Source: Linnemannia schmuckeri (lineage: Eukaryota > Mortierellomycota > Mortierellomycetes > Mortierellales > Mortierellaceae). From it: 64,000 nt of DNA. This document shows, piece after piece, positions 31,801-43,894 of the stretch (within the stretch, counting starts at the first letter, position 1; the number at the start of each line of letters is the position of its first letter). The notes under the pieces are model-generated. The model was not told the DNA's origin and made no database searches. It was given only the letters and a program-made list of their open reading frames with translations. The stretch spans positions 30,001-94,000 of the forward strand of contig JANATG010000011.1 in NCBI GenBank assembly GCA_029449235.1, read 5' to 3'. Both the position numbers and the translations under genes were made by a program.

Positions 31801-33308
31801 TATTTTATCCGCTGTAATGAGGTCTTTCAACGCGTGACAGAGTTCAAGGACGACCCCGAATCACTGTTGAATCCACCAGCACCCATCAGGACTATGAACG
31901 AACTCGCAGAGGAGAATGAAAGCGGGAGCCCGGCGACTATGGTGCGATCGATCAGTATACCAAAACGACCCAGGATCGATACTTTTGCGGCGCGCGGCCT
32001 GTCCGTTTCTCGTGCATCTGTTTCCTCTCGACTGACCTCGATCGGAGAGCCTCCAACACCGACTTTGATGACTCACAACGACAACGATCGACCCATCACG
32101 CCTTCGGTCTCTCGAAGACCATTGTTTGACACATCTCGACCAAGGATTGATACCAAGGATTCTCTTTCCACAGAGTCGACACCTTATCATTCCCGACCTA
32201 CAACTCCGACCACCATCGAGAGCCGGGCAGACTCTGATCGCGTCTCGGCAGTGGGCGAGGAAAACGGAGTTCAAACACAGAATCGGCTTTCATCTATGAA
32301 TGGCCCCAGTCACCAACTTCGTGTGGACACAATGCGGTCCCGGACTCATTCTTCAGATACATTGAGCACGGATGCGCCACGGAGTGCACACGACTCTGGA
32401 TGTCCAGCACAGGATGTTCTTGCAGATGTGCCACTACCACCGTCAAGGGTCGTTTGTTCCTTTCCCCCGTTTCCCAACAATACGCGCCTTAATGGCGGCG
32501 GAGCTGTTAATGGGACCAGCAACGGAACAGGAGATAGCCTGGAGGACAAGGTGTTGCCTGCAGATGTGCTTTTTTGCAAATCGTACGGACGATCGCTCAT
32601 GGCACCCTACTGCGACAGATACATGTCTGATTTTGCGCTGATGGGGGTTCCCAAGTTTGATTTCCAGCATTTTATGGAGACGGACATGCGAGATACGATG
32701 CGTCATTTTGAGATTCAGGAACGAGTGTCATCGACGGTGTGTATTGTGGCCGATGCGAACACGATGAAATGTAATGTGTTCTGTGCAAAGGCATCTGCAC
32801 CTCTGCCTCAAGCGATACTGGACTCCGGAGATATGAGAGGAGGCGGCAACGGTGGGAGTTTCGGTGGAGGAGTAGGATTAGATCTGCGAGGTGAACCTGT
32901 GACTCGGCTACCCCATGCCTCGACCAGTTCGTTCTTGGACTCGACCCTGCATCAAATGGTTGATCTTGGCCGCAGCGGTCTCGCCGCAGAGCTCGTAAAT
33001 GCTTTCATTTGTTTTGTGTATGGTTTGTCCCTTGCCAAACGAATTGTATGAGTTCAGCGTAGTAACCATAGTGTTTACTTTTTGCTTTTGATATCTAGTG
33101 CCTGAATTACTTAGAAGACCGACTTCATCAGTTGTACCAGAGCAGTCGGATGCTTTCAAGCATGGCGCGAGACAAGGATCTATTGAGGAGTTATCCTACA
33201 TTGGACTCTATGGCGCCATTGTTGGGATTGCACCGATCGGACATGTCGCTACTGGCGGCCATCTGTTCGACGTATGACGACCTAGTGTGCGCTGTCTTTG
33301 ATAGCTAG
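28823..33308 (+). CDS. LST4: Folliculin-interacting protein (FNIP/Lst4 family)
   Basis: Eight exons fit in frame: 28823-28902, 29495-29762, 30155-30673, 30781-30966, 31077-31220, 31355-31615, 31657-32994 and 33099-33308, giving 1,001 residues. The family marks are LPSFGTNEIRVL and LFDSQ (N-terminal longin-like part); LMFGTTPLAYKGSTTKIH and MMTKTFS; then DENN-type blocks EFVFSHFALIETRL, LWLNINTYPSKR, HHMSWVPTV, DPLWAQLSDLYGNIG and FIRCNEVF; and the C-terminal HRSDMSLLAAICSTY. In yeast and animals this protein pairs with folliculin/Lst7 at the vacuole or lysosome, where the pair acts as a GAP on Rag GTPases and controls TORC1 signalling by amino acids. Serine-rich linkers interrupt the domains. 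The first intron uses a GC donor (GCAAGT). The sixth, as modelled, is only 41 nt with donor GCATGC; a GTAAGA at 31549 is an alternative donor but would delete conserved sequence. Confidence 0.92.
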
Positions 33309-33645
33309 TCTACCAAAGAGCTCAATTCCATGGGAGGTTTTTTTTTTCCTTTTTCCTTTTTCCTTTTTCCTTTTTCCTTTTTCCTTTTTCCTTTTTTTTT
33401 TTTTTTCTTCTTTTTTTTTTTTTTTTTTTCCTTTTTTTTAGGATATTTTTCTTCCTTTTCGTTCTTCAGCATGAGTAGTTGTTTTCTTTGAATTGTAGCA
33501 TAGTTAGCTTGAAATAAGAAATCAAGACCAAGCACTGGATTGAAGAAAGAACAAAACCACGAGTAGAATGTGTGACAAAATGCGGATATTTTCAGTATGC
33601 GAACAAAAACTCTTTAGTGCCTTTGAATAGACAGAGGCAGTTGGT
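33309..33645. repeat. Pyrimidine microsatellite and convergent 3' ends
   Basis: About seven units of TTTTTCC (33344-33391) merge into long T-tracts (33392-33439). The stretch separates the convergent FNIP and MZM1 genes and probably holds both poly(A) sites. No gene. Confidence 0.7.
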
Positions 33646-33891
33646 TTAGTGGCCGGAGCAGCAAGAGGGAGAGCCGCATCCGCCGCTGGTAGAAGGCTGT
33701 CCGCCAGCCTGCTGGTTCTTGAGGCGGCGCAACTTGGAAGCTTGGCGGAGAGTTTCGTTATCACCTAACTCGTGTTCCTCATTCAGTTTTAATGCTATTA
33801 TAAACATACGAGGAGGCAAATGTTAGTGGAACCTGACTGAAAATGATAATATCCTTTCTTTCCTGTTTGTAGAGCGCCAAGTCCCCAGCGT

Positions 33892-33926
<35 letters not shown>

Positions 33927-34846
33927 GCGTAAGACTTTCAAAAATACAAAAAAGAAGCCAGGAGTCTTAAGAAGTAGCGTACAGTAGAGATCCTTTTTGC
34001 CCTCGACTTGGACGGCTTGGGCGAGGTTGTGGCGAAGAAGGGAGGCGACTTGTTCGGCGAGATGAAGTTGTTCCTTGATCTTTGTCTCGTCGGTCTCGTT
34101 GCGTTTGAGGTTGAATTCTGCATATGTCTTTTCACGAGCAGCTGTTATGCGTTGGAGGGTAAGGAGACGGGGGTTTGATGAGTTAGGATGTGGGGTGTAG
34201 GTCTATTTAGTGGTTGGCGCCGGTCCCTCAGGTTCTTTGTTCAGTATTCCAAGTTCCTGGTCAGTGGTGATGTCGGTGGTGATACTGGTAGTGTTGTTGC
34301 TCTTGGTAACGGTGAATGAAATAAGAAGTTGGTGTTCCCGGCATATCCTGGCAATTCTTGGCGCTAATCTGTGTTGAGTCCCGTCTTGTTTCTGCCGTAA
34401 AGAAAACAGAGTGCAATCCATGAGCTATGTTCTCAGATTGCCAGGGCTTGTCCAGTTACTCAAGTCTTTATCCGAAGTTGAGAGGTTCTCGCTTTTCTGA
34501 AATTGTTGTTTTCAATTTAGATCCAATTGCTCTCCTGCGTGTATTCCCGAACGTGTGTGCTGCATTGGTGCTTGTGTCCCGTTGCTTGTGTCCCGTTGCT
34601 TGTTGATGGTGTTGACAGCGTACCTGCGAGTGTGGCCCAGTCACCTATGATCAAAGAGGAACAACTGACGAGGTTAGTTGAACTTGTTTAATGTAGACCT
34701 TTACCCCATAACGCAAGCATTCAAAACTTGGCGAAGATATGTGCAAAAAATATAAAAAGAGAAAAAAACCTACCCTTGAAGGTCTGCTTCTGTGCCTTGA
34801 GGAGGTTTCTGTAAGCTCCGAGAACCTGGTGCCTTGATACGGACAT
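33646..34846 (-). CDS. MZM1: Mitochondrial complex III assembly factor, LYR family (MZM1/LYRM7)
   Basis: Four minus-strand exons join in frame: 34846-34774, 34644-34624 (a 21-nt microexon), 34141-33983 and 33794-33646, giving 133 residues. The N-terminus VLGAYRNLLKAQKQTFKGD holds the LYR-type motif as AYR. Further family marks are LHLAEQVASLLRHNLAQAV and HELGDNETLRQASK. By family, this small matrix protein binds and stabilises the Rieske iron-sulfur protein before Bcs1 inserts it into the bc1 complex. The microexon encodes GDWATLA and is needed to keep both frame and the expected helix length. The tail GGCGSPSCCSGH adds three Cys residues not usual in yeast Mzm1. It is divergent from ATP12. 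Confidence 0.88.
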
Positions 34847-35312
34847 GCTTGCTGTCGTTTGTGTATAGTGAGTGGTAGTTATGTGGAAACGAGGGTGAGT
34901 GAGAGCAAGAAAGAAAGGACGGAAAGAAGAGATGGATGATGAATGAAAAGGATAGAGTGCGGGGATGTTGAAGATGTGAAGAATATTTAAGAAAAGAAGA
35001 ATTTCCGTCTGTTAGGGCGAGAAAGAAGGAAAGGCCGAATCGTCCGAAGAGTTGTGGACAGGGACGAACAACAAACGGACTGGCTCTAAGCCACTCCGCA
35101 GGCATATCAATGAAGATGCGGGTGTGCCTGGAAAATGGAATTGGATCGATCGCCACCAAAATCGTCGCACTCCTACTGCTGCCAGTATCTTTCACTTCCC
35201 AGACCGAGCCACATTCGCTCCCTTCTCCTTTGTCAGCATTTCACACTCAAAGCACATTCCATCCTTATCATTTTACACTCTTTACACCACTTCCTCTAAA
35301 AAAAAAGCCAGC
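34847..35312. promoter_or_regulatory. Shared divergent promoter region of MZM1 and ATP12
   Basis: Only 466 bp separate the two start codons, which point away from each other. The MZM1 side is A/G-rich on the plus strand (pyrimidine-rich on its own strand). The ATP12 side is C/T-rich near 35215-35300. A CCAAT-like word or defined operator is not evident. Both genes build mitochondrial respiratory complexes, so joint regulation is plausible but inferred. Confidence 0.6.
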
Positions 35313-36717
35313 ATGTTCCGCACATTCGTAACAAAGATCGCAGCACCCGCGCGTCCTCTTGCCACCATCCATCTGCGCTCATTCCACGCCAATGCTGCCC
35401 TCAGAGATCAGATGTCTCGTACGTGAAACAGACGACATGCTGGAAACAAGTGTTCATGCTACCCTTTTCGTAGTATAGCAATCTCCAATGCTTCACGGAC
35501 CGTATCCTTGGAAAAAAGGATAGCGTGGCAAACGCAATTGACTCGCCAGACTAATTGCCACGACCAATCCTCCAATGTGATCCGGTGTTAACCTGTGAGA
35601 TGTAAACATTTTGTCGCTTGAATAGGCGCCGAGATATCTGGAAAGCGCTTCTGGGAGACTGCCAGCATCAAGGAGGTCGGAGGTAAAAGCTCACCTCACT
35701 CAACAGCATCTTCTTTTTTCTTCAAACGATTGATTCGCCTTACAAGCAAATCATCATGGATTAAGACACTAGATTGACAAAACGATGTAACATTTCACAA
35801 TCTCGAACTTTCCACAAATTAGACAGGATTGCGGTGACATTGGATGGAAGAGTGCTCAAGACCCCCGCTGGAAACCCACTGACGCTGCCTAGGGATCAGA
35901 AGCACCTCGCTCTTCTTATTGCTGGCGAGTGGCATGGACAGAAGGCTCTTCTCAAGTCACACTCCCTTCCCATGGTAACTAACCCACTCGCGACTTTTCA
36001 CGTTCTTTACATTACTATATTTCAATGTTCAACTCTTGGTACCAACAAAAAGGTTCACATTTACCTACTGCGAATATATAGACGTCGTTGGTGGCAAGAG
36101 CGATTGATGGATTTATCGGAAACGCAGAGGGCCGGGAGGAGACATTGAACAGGCTCATCAAGTTCTTGGACACGGACTCGATCTGCTACCAGCAGGATTT
36201 CCCAGAGTCGATTGTCAAGGCGCAGAAGAAGAACTGGGATCCTATCCTGAAATGGGTCAAGGAGGAGTATGGGTTGGAGATTAAGGTCTCGCAAGGAATT
36301 ACCTATGTCCAGCAGGAAGATCATGTCAAGGCCAAATTGCGGGATATCATCAACTCTATGACTGACGTCGAACTCTCCGGTACGAACAAACGTGAAAATG
36401 CCAATATGACGAATGGATGTTAAAAAAGGGTGCAGAGGAATGATGAGCAAATGTACTTACAGTTATCTCTTCACCTACTGAAATGATGAACAATGATAGC
36501 ATTTGAGAGGGCAACATTGACAGCAAAGTCGTTTTTGATTGGACTGGCGGTGGTGAAGAGACACTTGTCGGTGGAGAAGGCGTGGGCGGCAGCGCAGTTG
36601 GAGGTGTTGGACCAGATTGAACGCTGGGGCGAGGTCGAGGACAGCCATGACGTTGACCGGGAGTTTATCAAGAGTCAATTGGCCAGCGCCCGTCTTGCAA
36701 ACATTGGCGCCTACTAA
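35313..36717 (+). CDS. ATP12: ATP synthase F1 assembly chaperone Atp12 (ATPAF2)
   Basis: Five exons fit in frame: 35313-35418, 35626-35682, 35823-35974, 36082-36379 and 36500-36717, giving 276 residues. The first 35 residues are Arg/Ala-rich with few acids, a mitochondrial presequence. Family marks are SGKRFWETASIKEV, VTLDGRVLKTPAGNPL, IAGEWHGQ, DTDSICYQQDFPESI (the conserved FLDTDTICYR-like block) and a C-terminal helix with EKAWAAAQLEVLDQIERWG. Atp12 binds the F1 alpha subunit in the matrix and hands it over during F1 assembly. Length matches the family. It shares an upstream region with MZM1. Confidence 0.93.
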
Positions 36718-38699
36718 GCTGGTGTTTTTGGTGGCGTTTTTTTGTATGTAAAGAAACTATTGAGAAAGAATTTGTAAGATCTGAAGGCAAGGGTAATTTT
36801 TTCTTGATAAAAATGATGATTTTCGATTTACTTTTATTTTTCTTTGTCAGTGAAAGAGGCTGTCTGTCGGATGAGAGGGATGGGCGGGCTAATTAGCTAT
36901 CTCTTTGTTGTGGGAGGAGATTAGTGGTGAGGAAGTGCTATTTTTGGCAGATGTGGGGTTTGCATCATATCGCGGGCTTGTTCGTTCAAATTGTCATCTC
37001 ACGAGACTTGAATTTTGGCATAGTCACGATCAGTTCCTGTATCTTTGTTACTGACTTGGAGCGGGAGATCAACATTTTGGGAGCGTAGTTGTCAAACGAC
37101 GAAGGAGAACTGCAGTAGTGTATTAAAGAATGTCGTCAAACTGGGAAGAGCAGATATCATCGCAATGATAGGAGAGACAGCCATTGATTCTGAGGAACCA
37201 TAGCACAGACCATGTCCATGAGGATTGCTGTTATTGAATTCGAAGAAACCCCTTCCTTCTGGTCATTATGATGATTGGATAAAATTTACAAAGAAGAAAT
37301 TTGAGTCCAGCACTTCAAGTTCCAAGTCAAGGGTTTGAACCGAGGTGATGTTCAGTCGTGGAGTGATGTCGATTGGTGGACTTATTGTTGTGGATATGAC
37401 AGAAAGCGCAAGACGATGGGAGGAGAAGGAGAAGGATTTGAAGCTTTGGATCCAAAATAGCCATGTGTCGGCTCAACCGTGGACAGTGTTGTCGAAAGAG
37501 ATCTAGGAGTGGTTGTATATGAGCCCAGTTGTCGAAGAAGGAAAGATACCGGATGGGATGTCCACGGGTTGCAATGGGTCTGAGAGAGGAAATTTGGGTC
37601 AAGGCAGGATGAGTTTGCAACGCGTCAGCAGGAGTAGGTGGAAGAGCTGATTAACTGAAAGGAGACTTGACAAATCTTGCGGCACGTTTAGAGATCGAAG
37701 TATTAGCAGACAAGGTTGCAGAGCTCTTGGATCTGGAAAACATCTTACACGCTGCTGGCCACGGTTGGGAAGGAGATGGGTTCGTTTGGAGAGATGAGAG
37801 AAGAGGGAAAAAGGTAAAAACCTAGGTGTAGCTTCGACCCTTTTCTGCGGCTAAAGGGATGAGGGCGACTTTGTTCACCATTCACCATTAATACTGATGG
37901 GCGAAGACACTGATGGAACAACGATATTTTGATGGATTGATGTATCGACGCGTGGCGAATGTTCTGTTCTGTCTTTGATCAGCGATTTGATCGATTGTTC
38001 GTGTCTCGCATTTCGCGTCATGGTGAAGACGGACAAAGAAGGTAGAGAATGAAGACTGAGAGGGAAGGACGCATTTTCAATTCGAGTTGGTAGCAAACAG
38101 GATAATACTGTATACACAAGCACACAATGAAGAGAGCGGGAGAAAAGATTGACATTTTACCCTTTTACTTTCCTGTCCATTTTGTATTAGTTTTTCTCAT
38201 CTTTTGTGCTGTGGTTTCATTATTTGCTCTAGAGAGTACAATACCGACAAATATAATACATTAGTAGACAAACAACAGGAAAGAAGAAGGTTCAAACATG
38301 GGCCATGTGCATTATTAACCTGTTAAGCAATTTATTTGTTTTGGTCTCTGGACTAAGTAGAGAGAAAGGGAGGGAAGAGAGGCAAACAACAACAACGGCT
38401 CTCATTTGTTCTATTTTTCATGCCTGCCTGCTTGCTTACCCTTCCTGTTTTGCCTGCCAGTCTACCTGCCTGTCTGTCTGTCTGCCTGCCTGGTGCTACC
38501 CCTCCACTCCACTCTCTCGTCACCTTCTTCTTTTGTATTTCCTTTCTTCTTTCGCCTCTTTGCTAAAAAGCCTGTTTTCCCCTTCTTTTCGTTATCTTAC
38601 TTCTTCTTCACCTTCACTTTACCATCTACACTCACACCTTGCACATACCTCCTCCCCTTCTTCAACAAAAAAAGGGATCATTCATTCATTCATTCTTTA
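36718..38699. other. Intergenic, 2 kb, no supported gene
   Basis: The only frame of note is on the minus strand (37620-37327, 97 codons) with IRYLSFFDNWAHIQPLLDLF then RQHCPRLSR, faintly like F-box/LRR proteins. It lacks a start region, so it may be a relic or chance. 38400-38690 is strongly C/T-rich with TGCC and CTGT repeats and is the leader region of the Sec7 gene. Confidence 0.35.
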
Positions 38700-41600
38700 A
38701 TGATGCCGTCATCCCCACGGTCAACTTCCTTGCCTTTTTCGACCCAATCACCTATGCCTGCCTCGCCTGTCTCCCCCTCGCGATCCCGTGGAAACCAGTT
38801 CTATCACTCTGAACCCATCCCCCAGTCCCCCACCCGTCCATCCGTCGACCTTGCAAGACCCCTCTCGCCTGCACCCTCCCAGCCACAACCACAGCCTCCG
38901 TCCTCACCCGCAACTAAACACACCTCCTTGGGTGAAATGCCCGCCCCCCACCGCAACTGGATCAATAACAGTGGCAATAGTATCACCATCGACCAGAACC
39001 TTCATTCAACAAGCAATTCCACAACAACACCTACGAATTCATCATCAGAGAGAGCCGCTCTGCATTTCAACACTTCAGAAATAGAACGTAGCTTCCAAGC
39101 CCTGCTTAAGAAACAGCCCATAGCCACTCCAGGCCCTTCGTTGCTCCAGAGCAAGACCCACCGACACCTGCACCCCAAGGATGCTAGCCAGCCCAGACAC
39201 CTGCTGACCACAGGAGCACAAATACAGCAGCGACCGTTGCCTGGATCGCCCAACAGCAGCCATTTGTCACATTCCCCTGTCTTTGGTTCGCCCGCTGCAG
39301 AGCATGCCCGACATTGGATTAAATCCGCAGAACTTGGTCGGGACCATATCAGTGACTCGGAGAGTGAACAGCGGGAGAGCAGTGACCACGACAGTTATGA
39401 GGACAGCCAGCAGCAGCAGCAGTGGCAGATTGATTACGACCACCATATCGCAGGACATGTCGAGCTCGAGACCGAGGCAGAGTCTTCTCACAAGCCAGTA
39501 GGCTCGAAACAACACCAACAGCAACAGCAACAGCAACAGCAACAACCATTGTGGACAGGCAAAGTGCATCCTATGTTCAACATGTCAGGTATGGAAGCAA
39601 CAACATAATCTCTTTTATTGTTACCTTTCATAGGAGTAATGTAAATGCAGCCAGAAACACACTCACCTTGACAGTAACCCTCTCATCAAATCCACTCTCA
39701 TTTTTTGCATGATTAGACCCACAGGGAGTAAGAGACCAGGGGCTGTATCCAGGACTGATCTCACCAGCAGCAGGACGACCCTCTATTCGCATCAAGGACC
39801 AGTGCGCCGTCCACCCTCTCTCACCTGTCCCACCCTCCCCTAGCTCGGGAACCTCAACACCTAGGATACCACAATCGCGATCGCCTGAAATTCGACCTCA
39901 GGTGGTTCTTCACCCGCCAGGCGACACCGCCCTTGGCTTTGATCTCGGATCGATACCTCCATTAGCACCTATCGCAGTCAACCAACCACTCCCGCCTCTC
40001 CCACCACTGCCTGCTCAACCGCCCTCAACACCTGAACAGTCTCGACTTCGATCCAAACAGATCAGCAACCACAGTAATGGCGCCAGCAAAAGGTCAACCA
40101 CGCCCCTCAAAAAGTCATCCAAGTCCAACCTTGCGGTCAAGCCAATACCATTCACGGAGAAGAAACCTGTCTCGCTCACCAACCCGCCACGAAAGTGTAT
40201 CCATCACGGCAAGATTCTACAGGTCATCAACACTTCTACCGTCAAGGATCGGTACCTCTTCCTGTTCAGCGACATTCTAGTCATTGCCAAACCCATGTCG
40301 GACGGCCACCCAACTATCGACAGTCGATTCCAAGTCAAAGATGTCATTGAGCTCAAAAAGATCTCTCTTAGTCTGTCCAGAGACAAATACGACCCAAAGT
40401 CTGGCGATGCAGGATCATCTGGAAATCGCAAGATACCCCCTATCCTCGCAGAGTTCATCCACACGTTTGACCAGAGTCCCATCCGAGCGCTCAACACCTT
40501 TATCCAAAAACGCGCTCTTCATCCAGACCCAGTCTCTGTCGCCCACCTTTTGTTTAAGACACCAGAGTTGTCAAAGACCCAGCTCGCTTTGTTCCTCTCC
40601 AACCCAGCCAACAAGCATGTGTACAGAGCATTCTTGGATCAATGTCAATTTGCGGGAGTCTTACTGGACGAAGCCTTGCGGACGTTGCTTGGTCGACTGT
40701 CACTTCCCAATCGTGTCGACCCCCAGCGCCCCAATGGACACTCGGACCGAACCTTCAACAGCGTCGACTATTTGCTGGAGGAATTCACTCGGCGGTGGTA
40801 CGAGGCCAACGTCAATGTTGTTGTTTACGACGCTTCCATTGCTCACAAGCTGGTCATCGCCATGATTGTCCTCAACGCACAACTGCACAACAACGAAGGA
40901 GCAGGAATTGTCCGGGATCGGGAGGAAGTTGGCACCCTTGTTAGACCTCGAGTTGCTTCTCAACCATCTACGCCCACCATACCATCGACACCCGTCATGG
41001 AGTCGACCCTCTCTGCGCCTTCAGTACCTGCGCCACAACAGTATATGACAATGGAGCTGGATGACTTGACACTTTTCCCGACCCCGACTAAGGACTCTTT
41101 CGTGGAAATGTTCCAACTCTTGGACCAGCAGCGCATTGTTTCGCGGGACACTCTCCACAACATCTTTTTGTCGATCAGTCACCAGCCTCTCGATATTGAG
41201 TTCGATAAGATGGACACGCACACCAGCAACCCCAAATCCAACCCGGTTGTTGCGCGCAAGCTGTGGCCTATTCTTATTTCGCCTGCGGTCCTTCCCCCAC
41301 GGTTGACACTCAAGATCCCCTCGGACTCCATTACCATTACTGTGCCAGTCCTCAATCCGCATTTTTCGATCCATGTGGGCGGACGCGATCTCAAGTGCGA
41401 GCCTTCAGTCCTAGAGTTTGGTTCTCACCGCAGTCAGCGGTTCAAGATCACGGGTCTAGTTCCTGGCAAGAAGACGTTGACGATTCATCCACGACTTGTT
41501 ACCGATAAGGGATCGCCTGAGCAATTCTATGACCTCCAGAACTTGCCTACCAAGCACACTGTCGCCATTGAGCGACAGTTTATGCGTCACACCTTCCAGA

Positions 41601-42970
41601 TTTCGTTGCTCAATGATTTGGGGACGAGACGCCGGTACCTCTTTGGAACGTCTTCCGCTGCCGAGAAGGATGAGTGGGCTAGAGTTTTGACAGAGTGCCT
41701 GTTGGTGGCAAAGGGGCAGAATGCCGTCCGGTTGAATGAGCATACAGGTCTTGAGCAATCAATTGGACTTCAAATCCTGAAGGAACTTTTGTTGGGAGTT
41801 GAAGCTTCGGATGAGGATGAGTTGGGGGCCACACAGGCGAATGGGAAAACTGAGCCTGTCCCTTCTTTGCCTATTCCTATTCCTCTTCCAGGAGTGCCAC
41901 CGCCCGCGCTTGGGCTAGGGATTCCGTTGGATGGTCTTGGCATGATGGGCAAGACGGTTGTTGGATCTCCGTTGTCTGCTGTGAGTCCGAAGGTGCTTCC
42001 GCCTACGGGCCATGCTAGTCCCACACTGGGAACAGGAGCTGGAGTTGGTATTCCAGGAGGTCCACTTTCGTCTGGAGTTAATGGTGCCGAGTGGTCTTCA
42101 GGTCATATGCTCAAGGATGCATGGATGTGTAAGATGCCTCGTCCTGGTTCTGCTATTCCTGACCGACACGGATGGGAGTTGGTTCGACTAGTAGAGCAGA
42201 ATAGTTTGATGGCATTGATGCTTGGGTTCATGGGAGCACTTGGTCGAGACCGACTTCGACGGATGGAGGCGGTGAGAAGGGCTATGGAGGAGGAGGCAAG
42301 ACAGGCAGAGGAGGATGGCTTTGAGGATGAAGAAGAAGAGGAAGAAGAATACGAAGATGAGGATGAAGATGAGGGATATGAGGAGGATGAGTATGAGGAT
42401 GGGTTGTATGAGGACGTCATTGAGGAAGGAGCGGAGGCGGAGGGAGAAGAGGACGATGACGATGGGAGCCGCAGTGAGAGTACCGCCTCCAATAATAACA
42501 ATAATTTGAATGGATATGGTTCAGGAGCACGAGGAGGACGAGTTCGACGGCCAGGGCCGAATTTTTCACGATTGCCGCAGCCCCCGAGAAGGAGAAGGTC
42601 GGTTGTTGTTGGAGCTGAGCCCGCGCTTGAGAGGATTGCCACCGCCTCCAACCATAACGCCGCTTCCTCTGCCTTTGCCTCTGCCTCTGCCTCTAGTGGG
42701 ATCGTCACTGGTGGTGAGACTGTTGTCATCGGCGCAGCAGGAACAGGAGCAAGAGCAGCAGCAGCAGCACCAGTAGAAGGATCCGCCGCGGCAGACGCAG
42801 ACAGGAAGCGTGTCGAGAGGATGGAGAAGCTAGAGGAGAGGGACGAACAGGAAGCGAGCCATGGCGACGAGAGAGAGGCACAGCCGGATGACTTTGAGGA
42901 TGGAGTTGTGTCTGCGGTGTCTGCCAAGGTGCGCAAAGTCAAAGGCAAAGAAATCTGGTGGACACAGTAG
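38700..42970 (+). CDS. PH-Sec7-PH domain protein, Arf-GEF family, catalytic Glu not found
   Basis: Two exons (38700-39588 and 39717-42970) give 1,380 residues; ATG 38703 is an alternative start. Residues 1-440 are disordered, Ser/Pro-rich, with a poly-Q at about 270. A PH-like domain follows (about 445-530; KCIHHGKILQV, DRYLFLFSDILVIAKP). Sec7 (about 552-690) shows RALNTFIQKRAL, LALFLSNPANKHVYRAFLDQ, GVLLDEALRTLLG and motif 2, IAMIVLNAQLHNN. A second PH domain lies at about 815-945 (SISHQ upstream, then HTFQISLLNDLG and KDEWARVLTECL). An acidic run (about 1164-1215) and a basic/Ala-rich tail end the protein. Sec7 domains drive GDP/GTP exchange on Arf GTPases in membrane traffic. Here motif 1 (normally LPGEAQ) reads LPNRVDPQ with an insertion, so the glutamic finger is missing. 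It resembles fungal Syt1-like proteins in layout. Confidence 0.85.
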
Positions 42971-43894
42971 ATTGTTCATAAAAACACGTTTTTCTTATTC
43001 ATCTGTCCCACTTTGTTTCAATTGAGTACATATGATGTGTGTCTGTGTGTCTGTGTGTCTGTGTGTCTATGTGCTTTTTTTGTATTGCTTAGTGTCGTTT
43101 ATTGATTTTTTATTCAGTTGTGACAAGGGGTATTCACTCTTAGTATAGACGATGCAATGAAAGGAACAAGAAAGGACAACAAGGGGGTTCTTTGACGAGA
43201 TTAAGCCTTTTTTTGTACCTTTTTTCTCTTTGCCAGTTTCTTCTTTGTCTTCTTTGTCCGTCCTTTGTTTTTTCTTTGTCCTTGTGCGTTTAGAGTATTC
43301 TCGGCAAAGAAAAGTGACGAAAATGAACACGAATGTCGATGATAGTGATCATGTATGGAACCCGGAAAAAGACACAAAGAAACAAACGAAGAGAGAAAGA
43401 GAATGAGAGCGAATAATCATAAGCAGGAGCCATACCCAAGAAGGACAAACGAGGCATCCCCTGTGTGTGTCTTTGCGGTCTCTGTGTCCCCTTCCTTCCT
43501 TCTTGTCGTTCTCCAAAAGTAAAAAAAGTCTATTGCGAGAGAAAGAGCGAGAGAAGGGAAGGGAGAAAGAAACTTTGTTTTGCCACCAGCCCGTCAGTTC
43601 TGTTGAGCGTTGCCACCACCATCACCAGCACCAGTCTCCCATCTGCTTTCGTGTCAACTTCTGTCGACTCTGTCTTCCCTTTGAGAGCATCAAAAAAGGG
43701 CGGTGTAAGTGTGTGCCACCTAGAAAGGAGAGCTAAGCCACGCCAATCAGGAGGAGGTATTAAAGAAGAATTGTCCCTTTGGTTTCTTTTTTTCTTCTCT
43801 TACCTTCTTTCATTATCCGCCCTTCCCTTTCCCCTCCCTTCCCTTCCCTCCAACTCACTCGAAAACACACAGGCCAATACATACAACAGACAAT
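42971..43894. other. Intergenic with an 8-bp microsatellite, SKP1 promoter
   Basis: About five units of TGTGTGTC occur at 43037-43072. 43580-43890 is C/T-rich leader sequence before SKP1. A short frame at 43465-43944 overlaps it but has low-complexity content and I do not support it. Confidence 0.5.

Noticed and set aside
33392..33439. Long T-tracts here and A-tracts elsewhere as retroelement tails
   Set aside because: Only the tracts joined to identifiable bodies (SINE, LINE) were called; the others may be slippage products or assembly-sensitive homopolymers.
37327..37620. F-box-like gene on the minus strand
   Set aside because: A faint resemblance over about 40 residues only; no F-box and no connected exons were found.
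42103..42948. Long minus-strand open frame (281 codons, Ser-rich)
   Set aside because: It is antisense to the acidic and Ala-rich tail of the Sec7 gene; GAG/GAA codons read as Ser codons on the other strand. No independent start or splice context.
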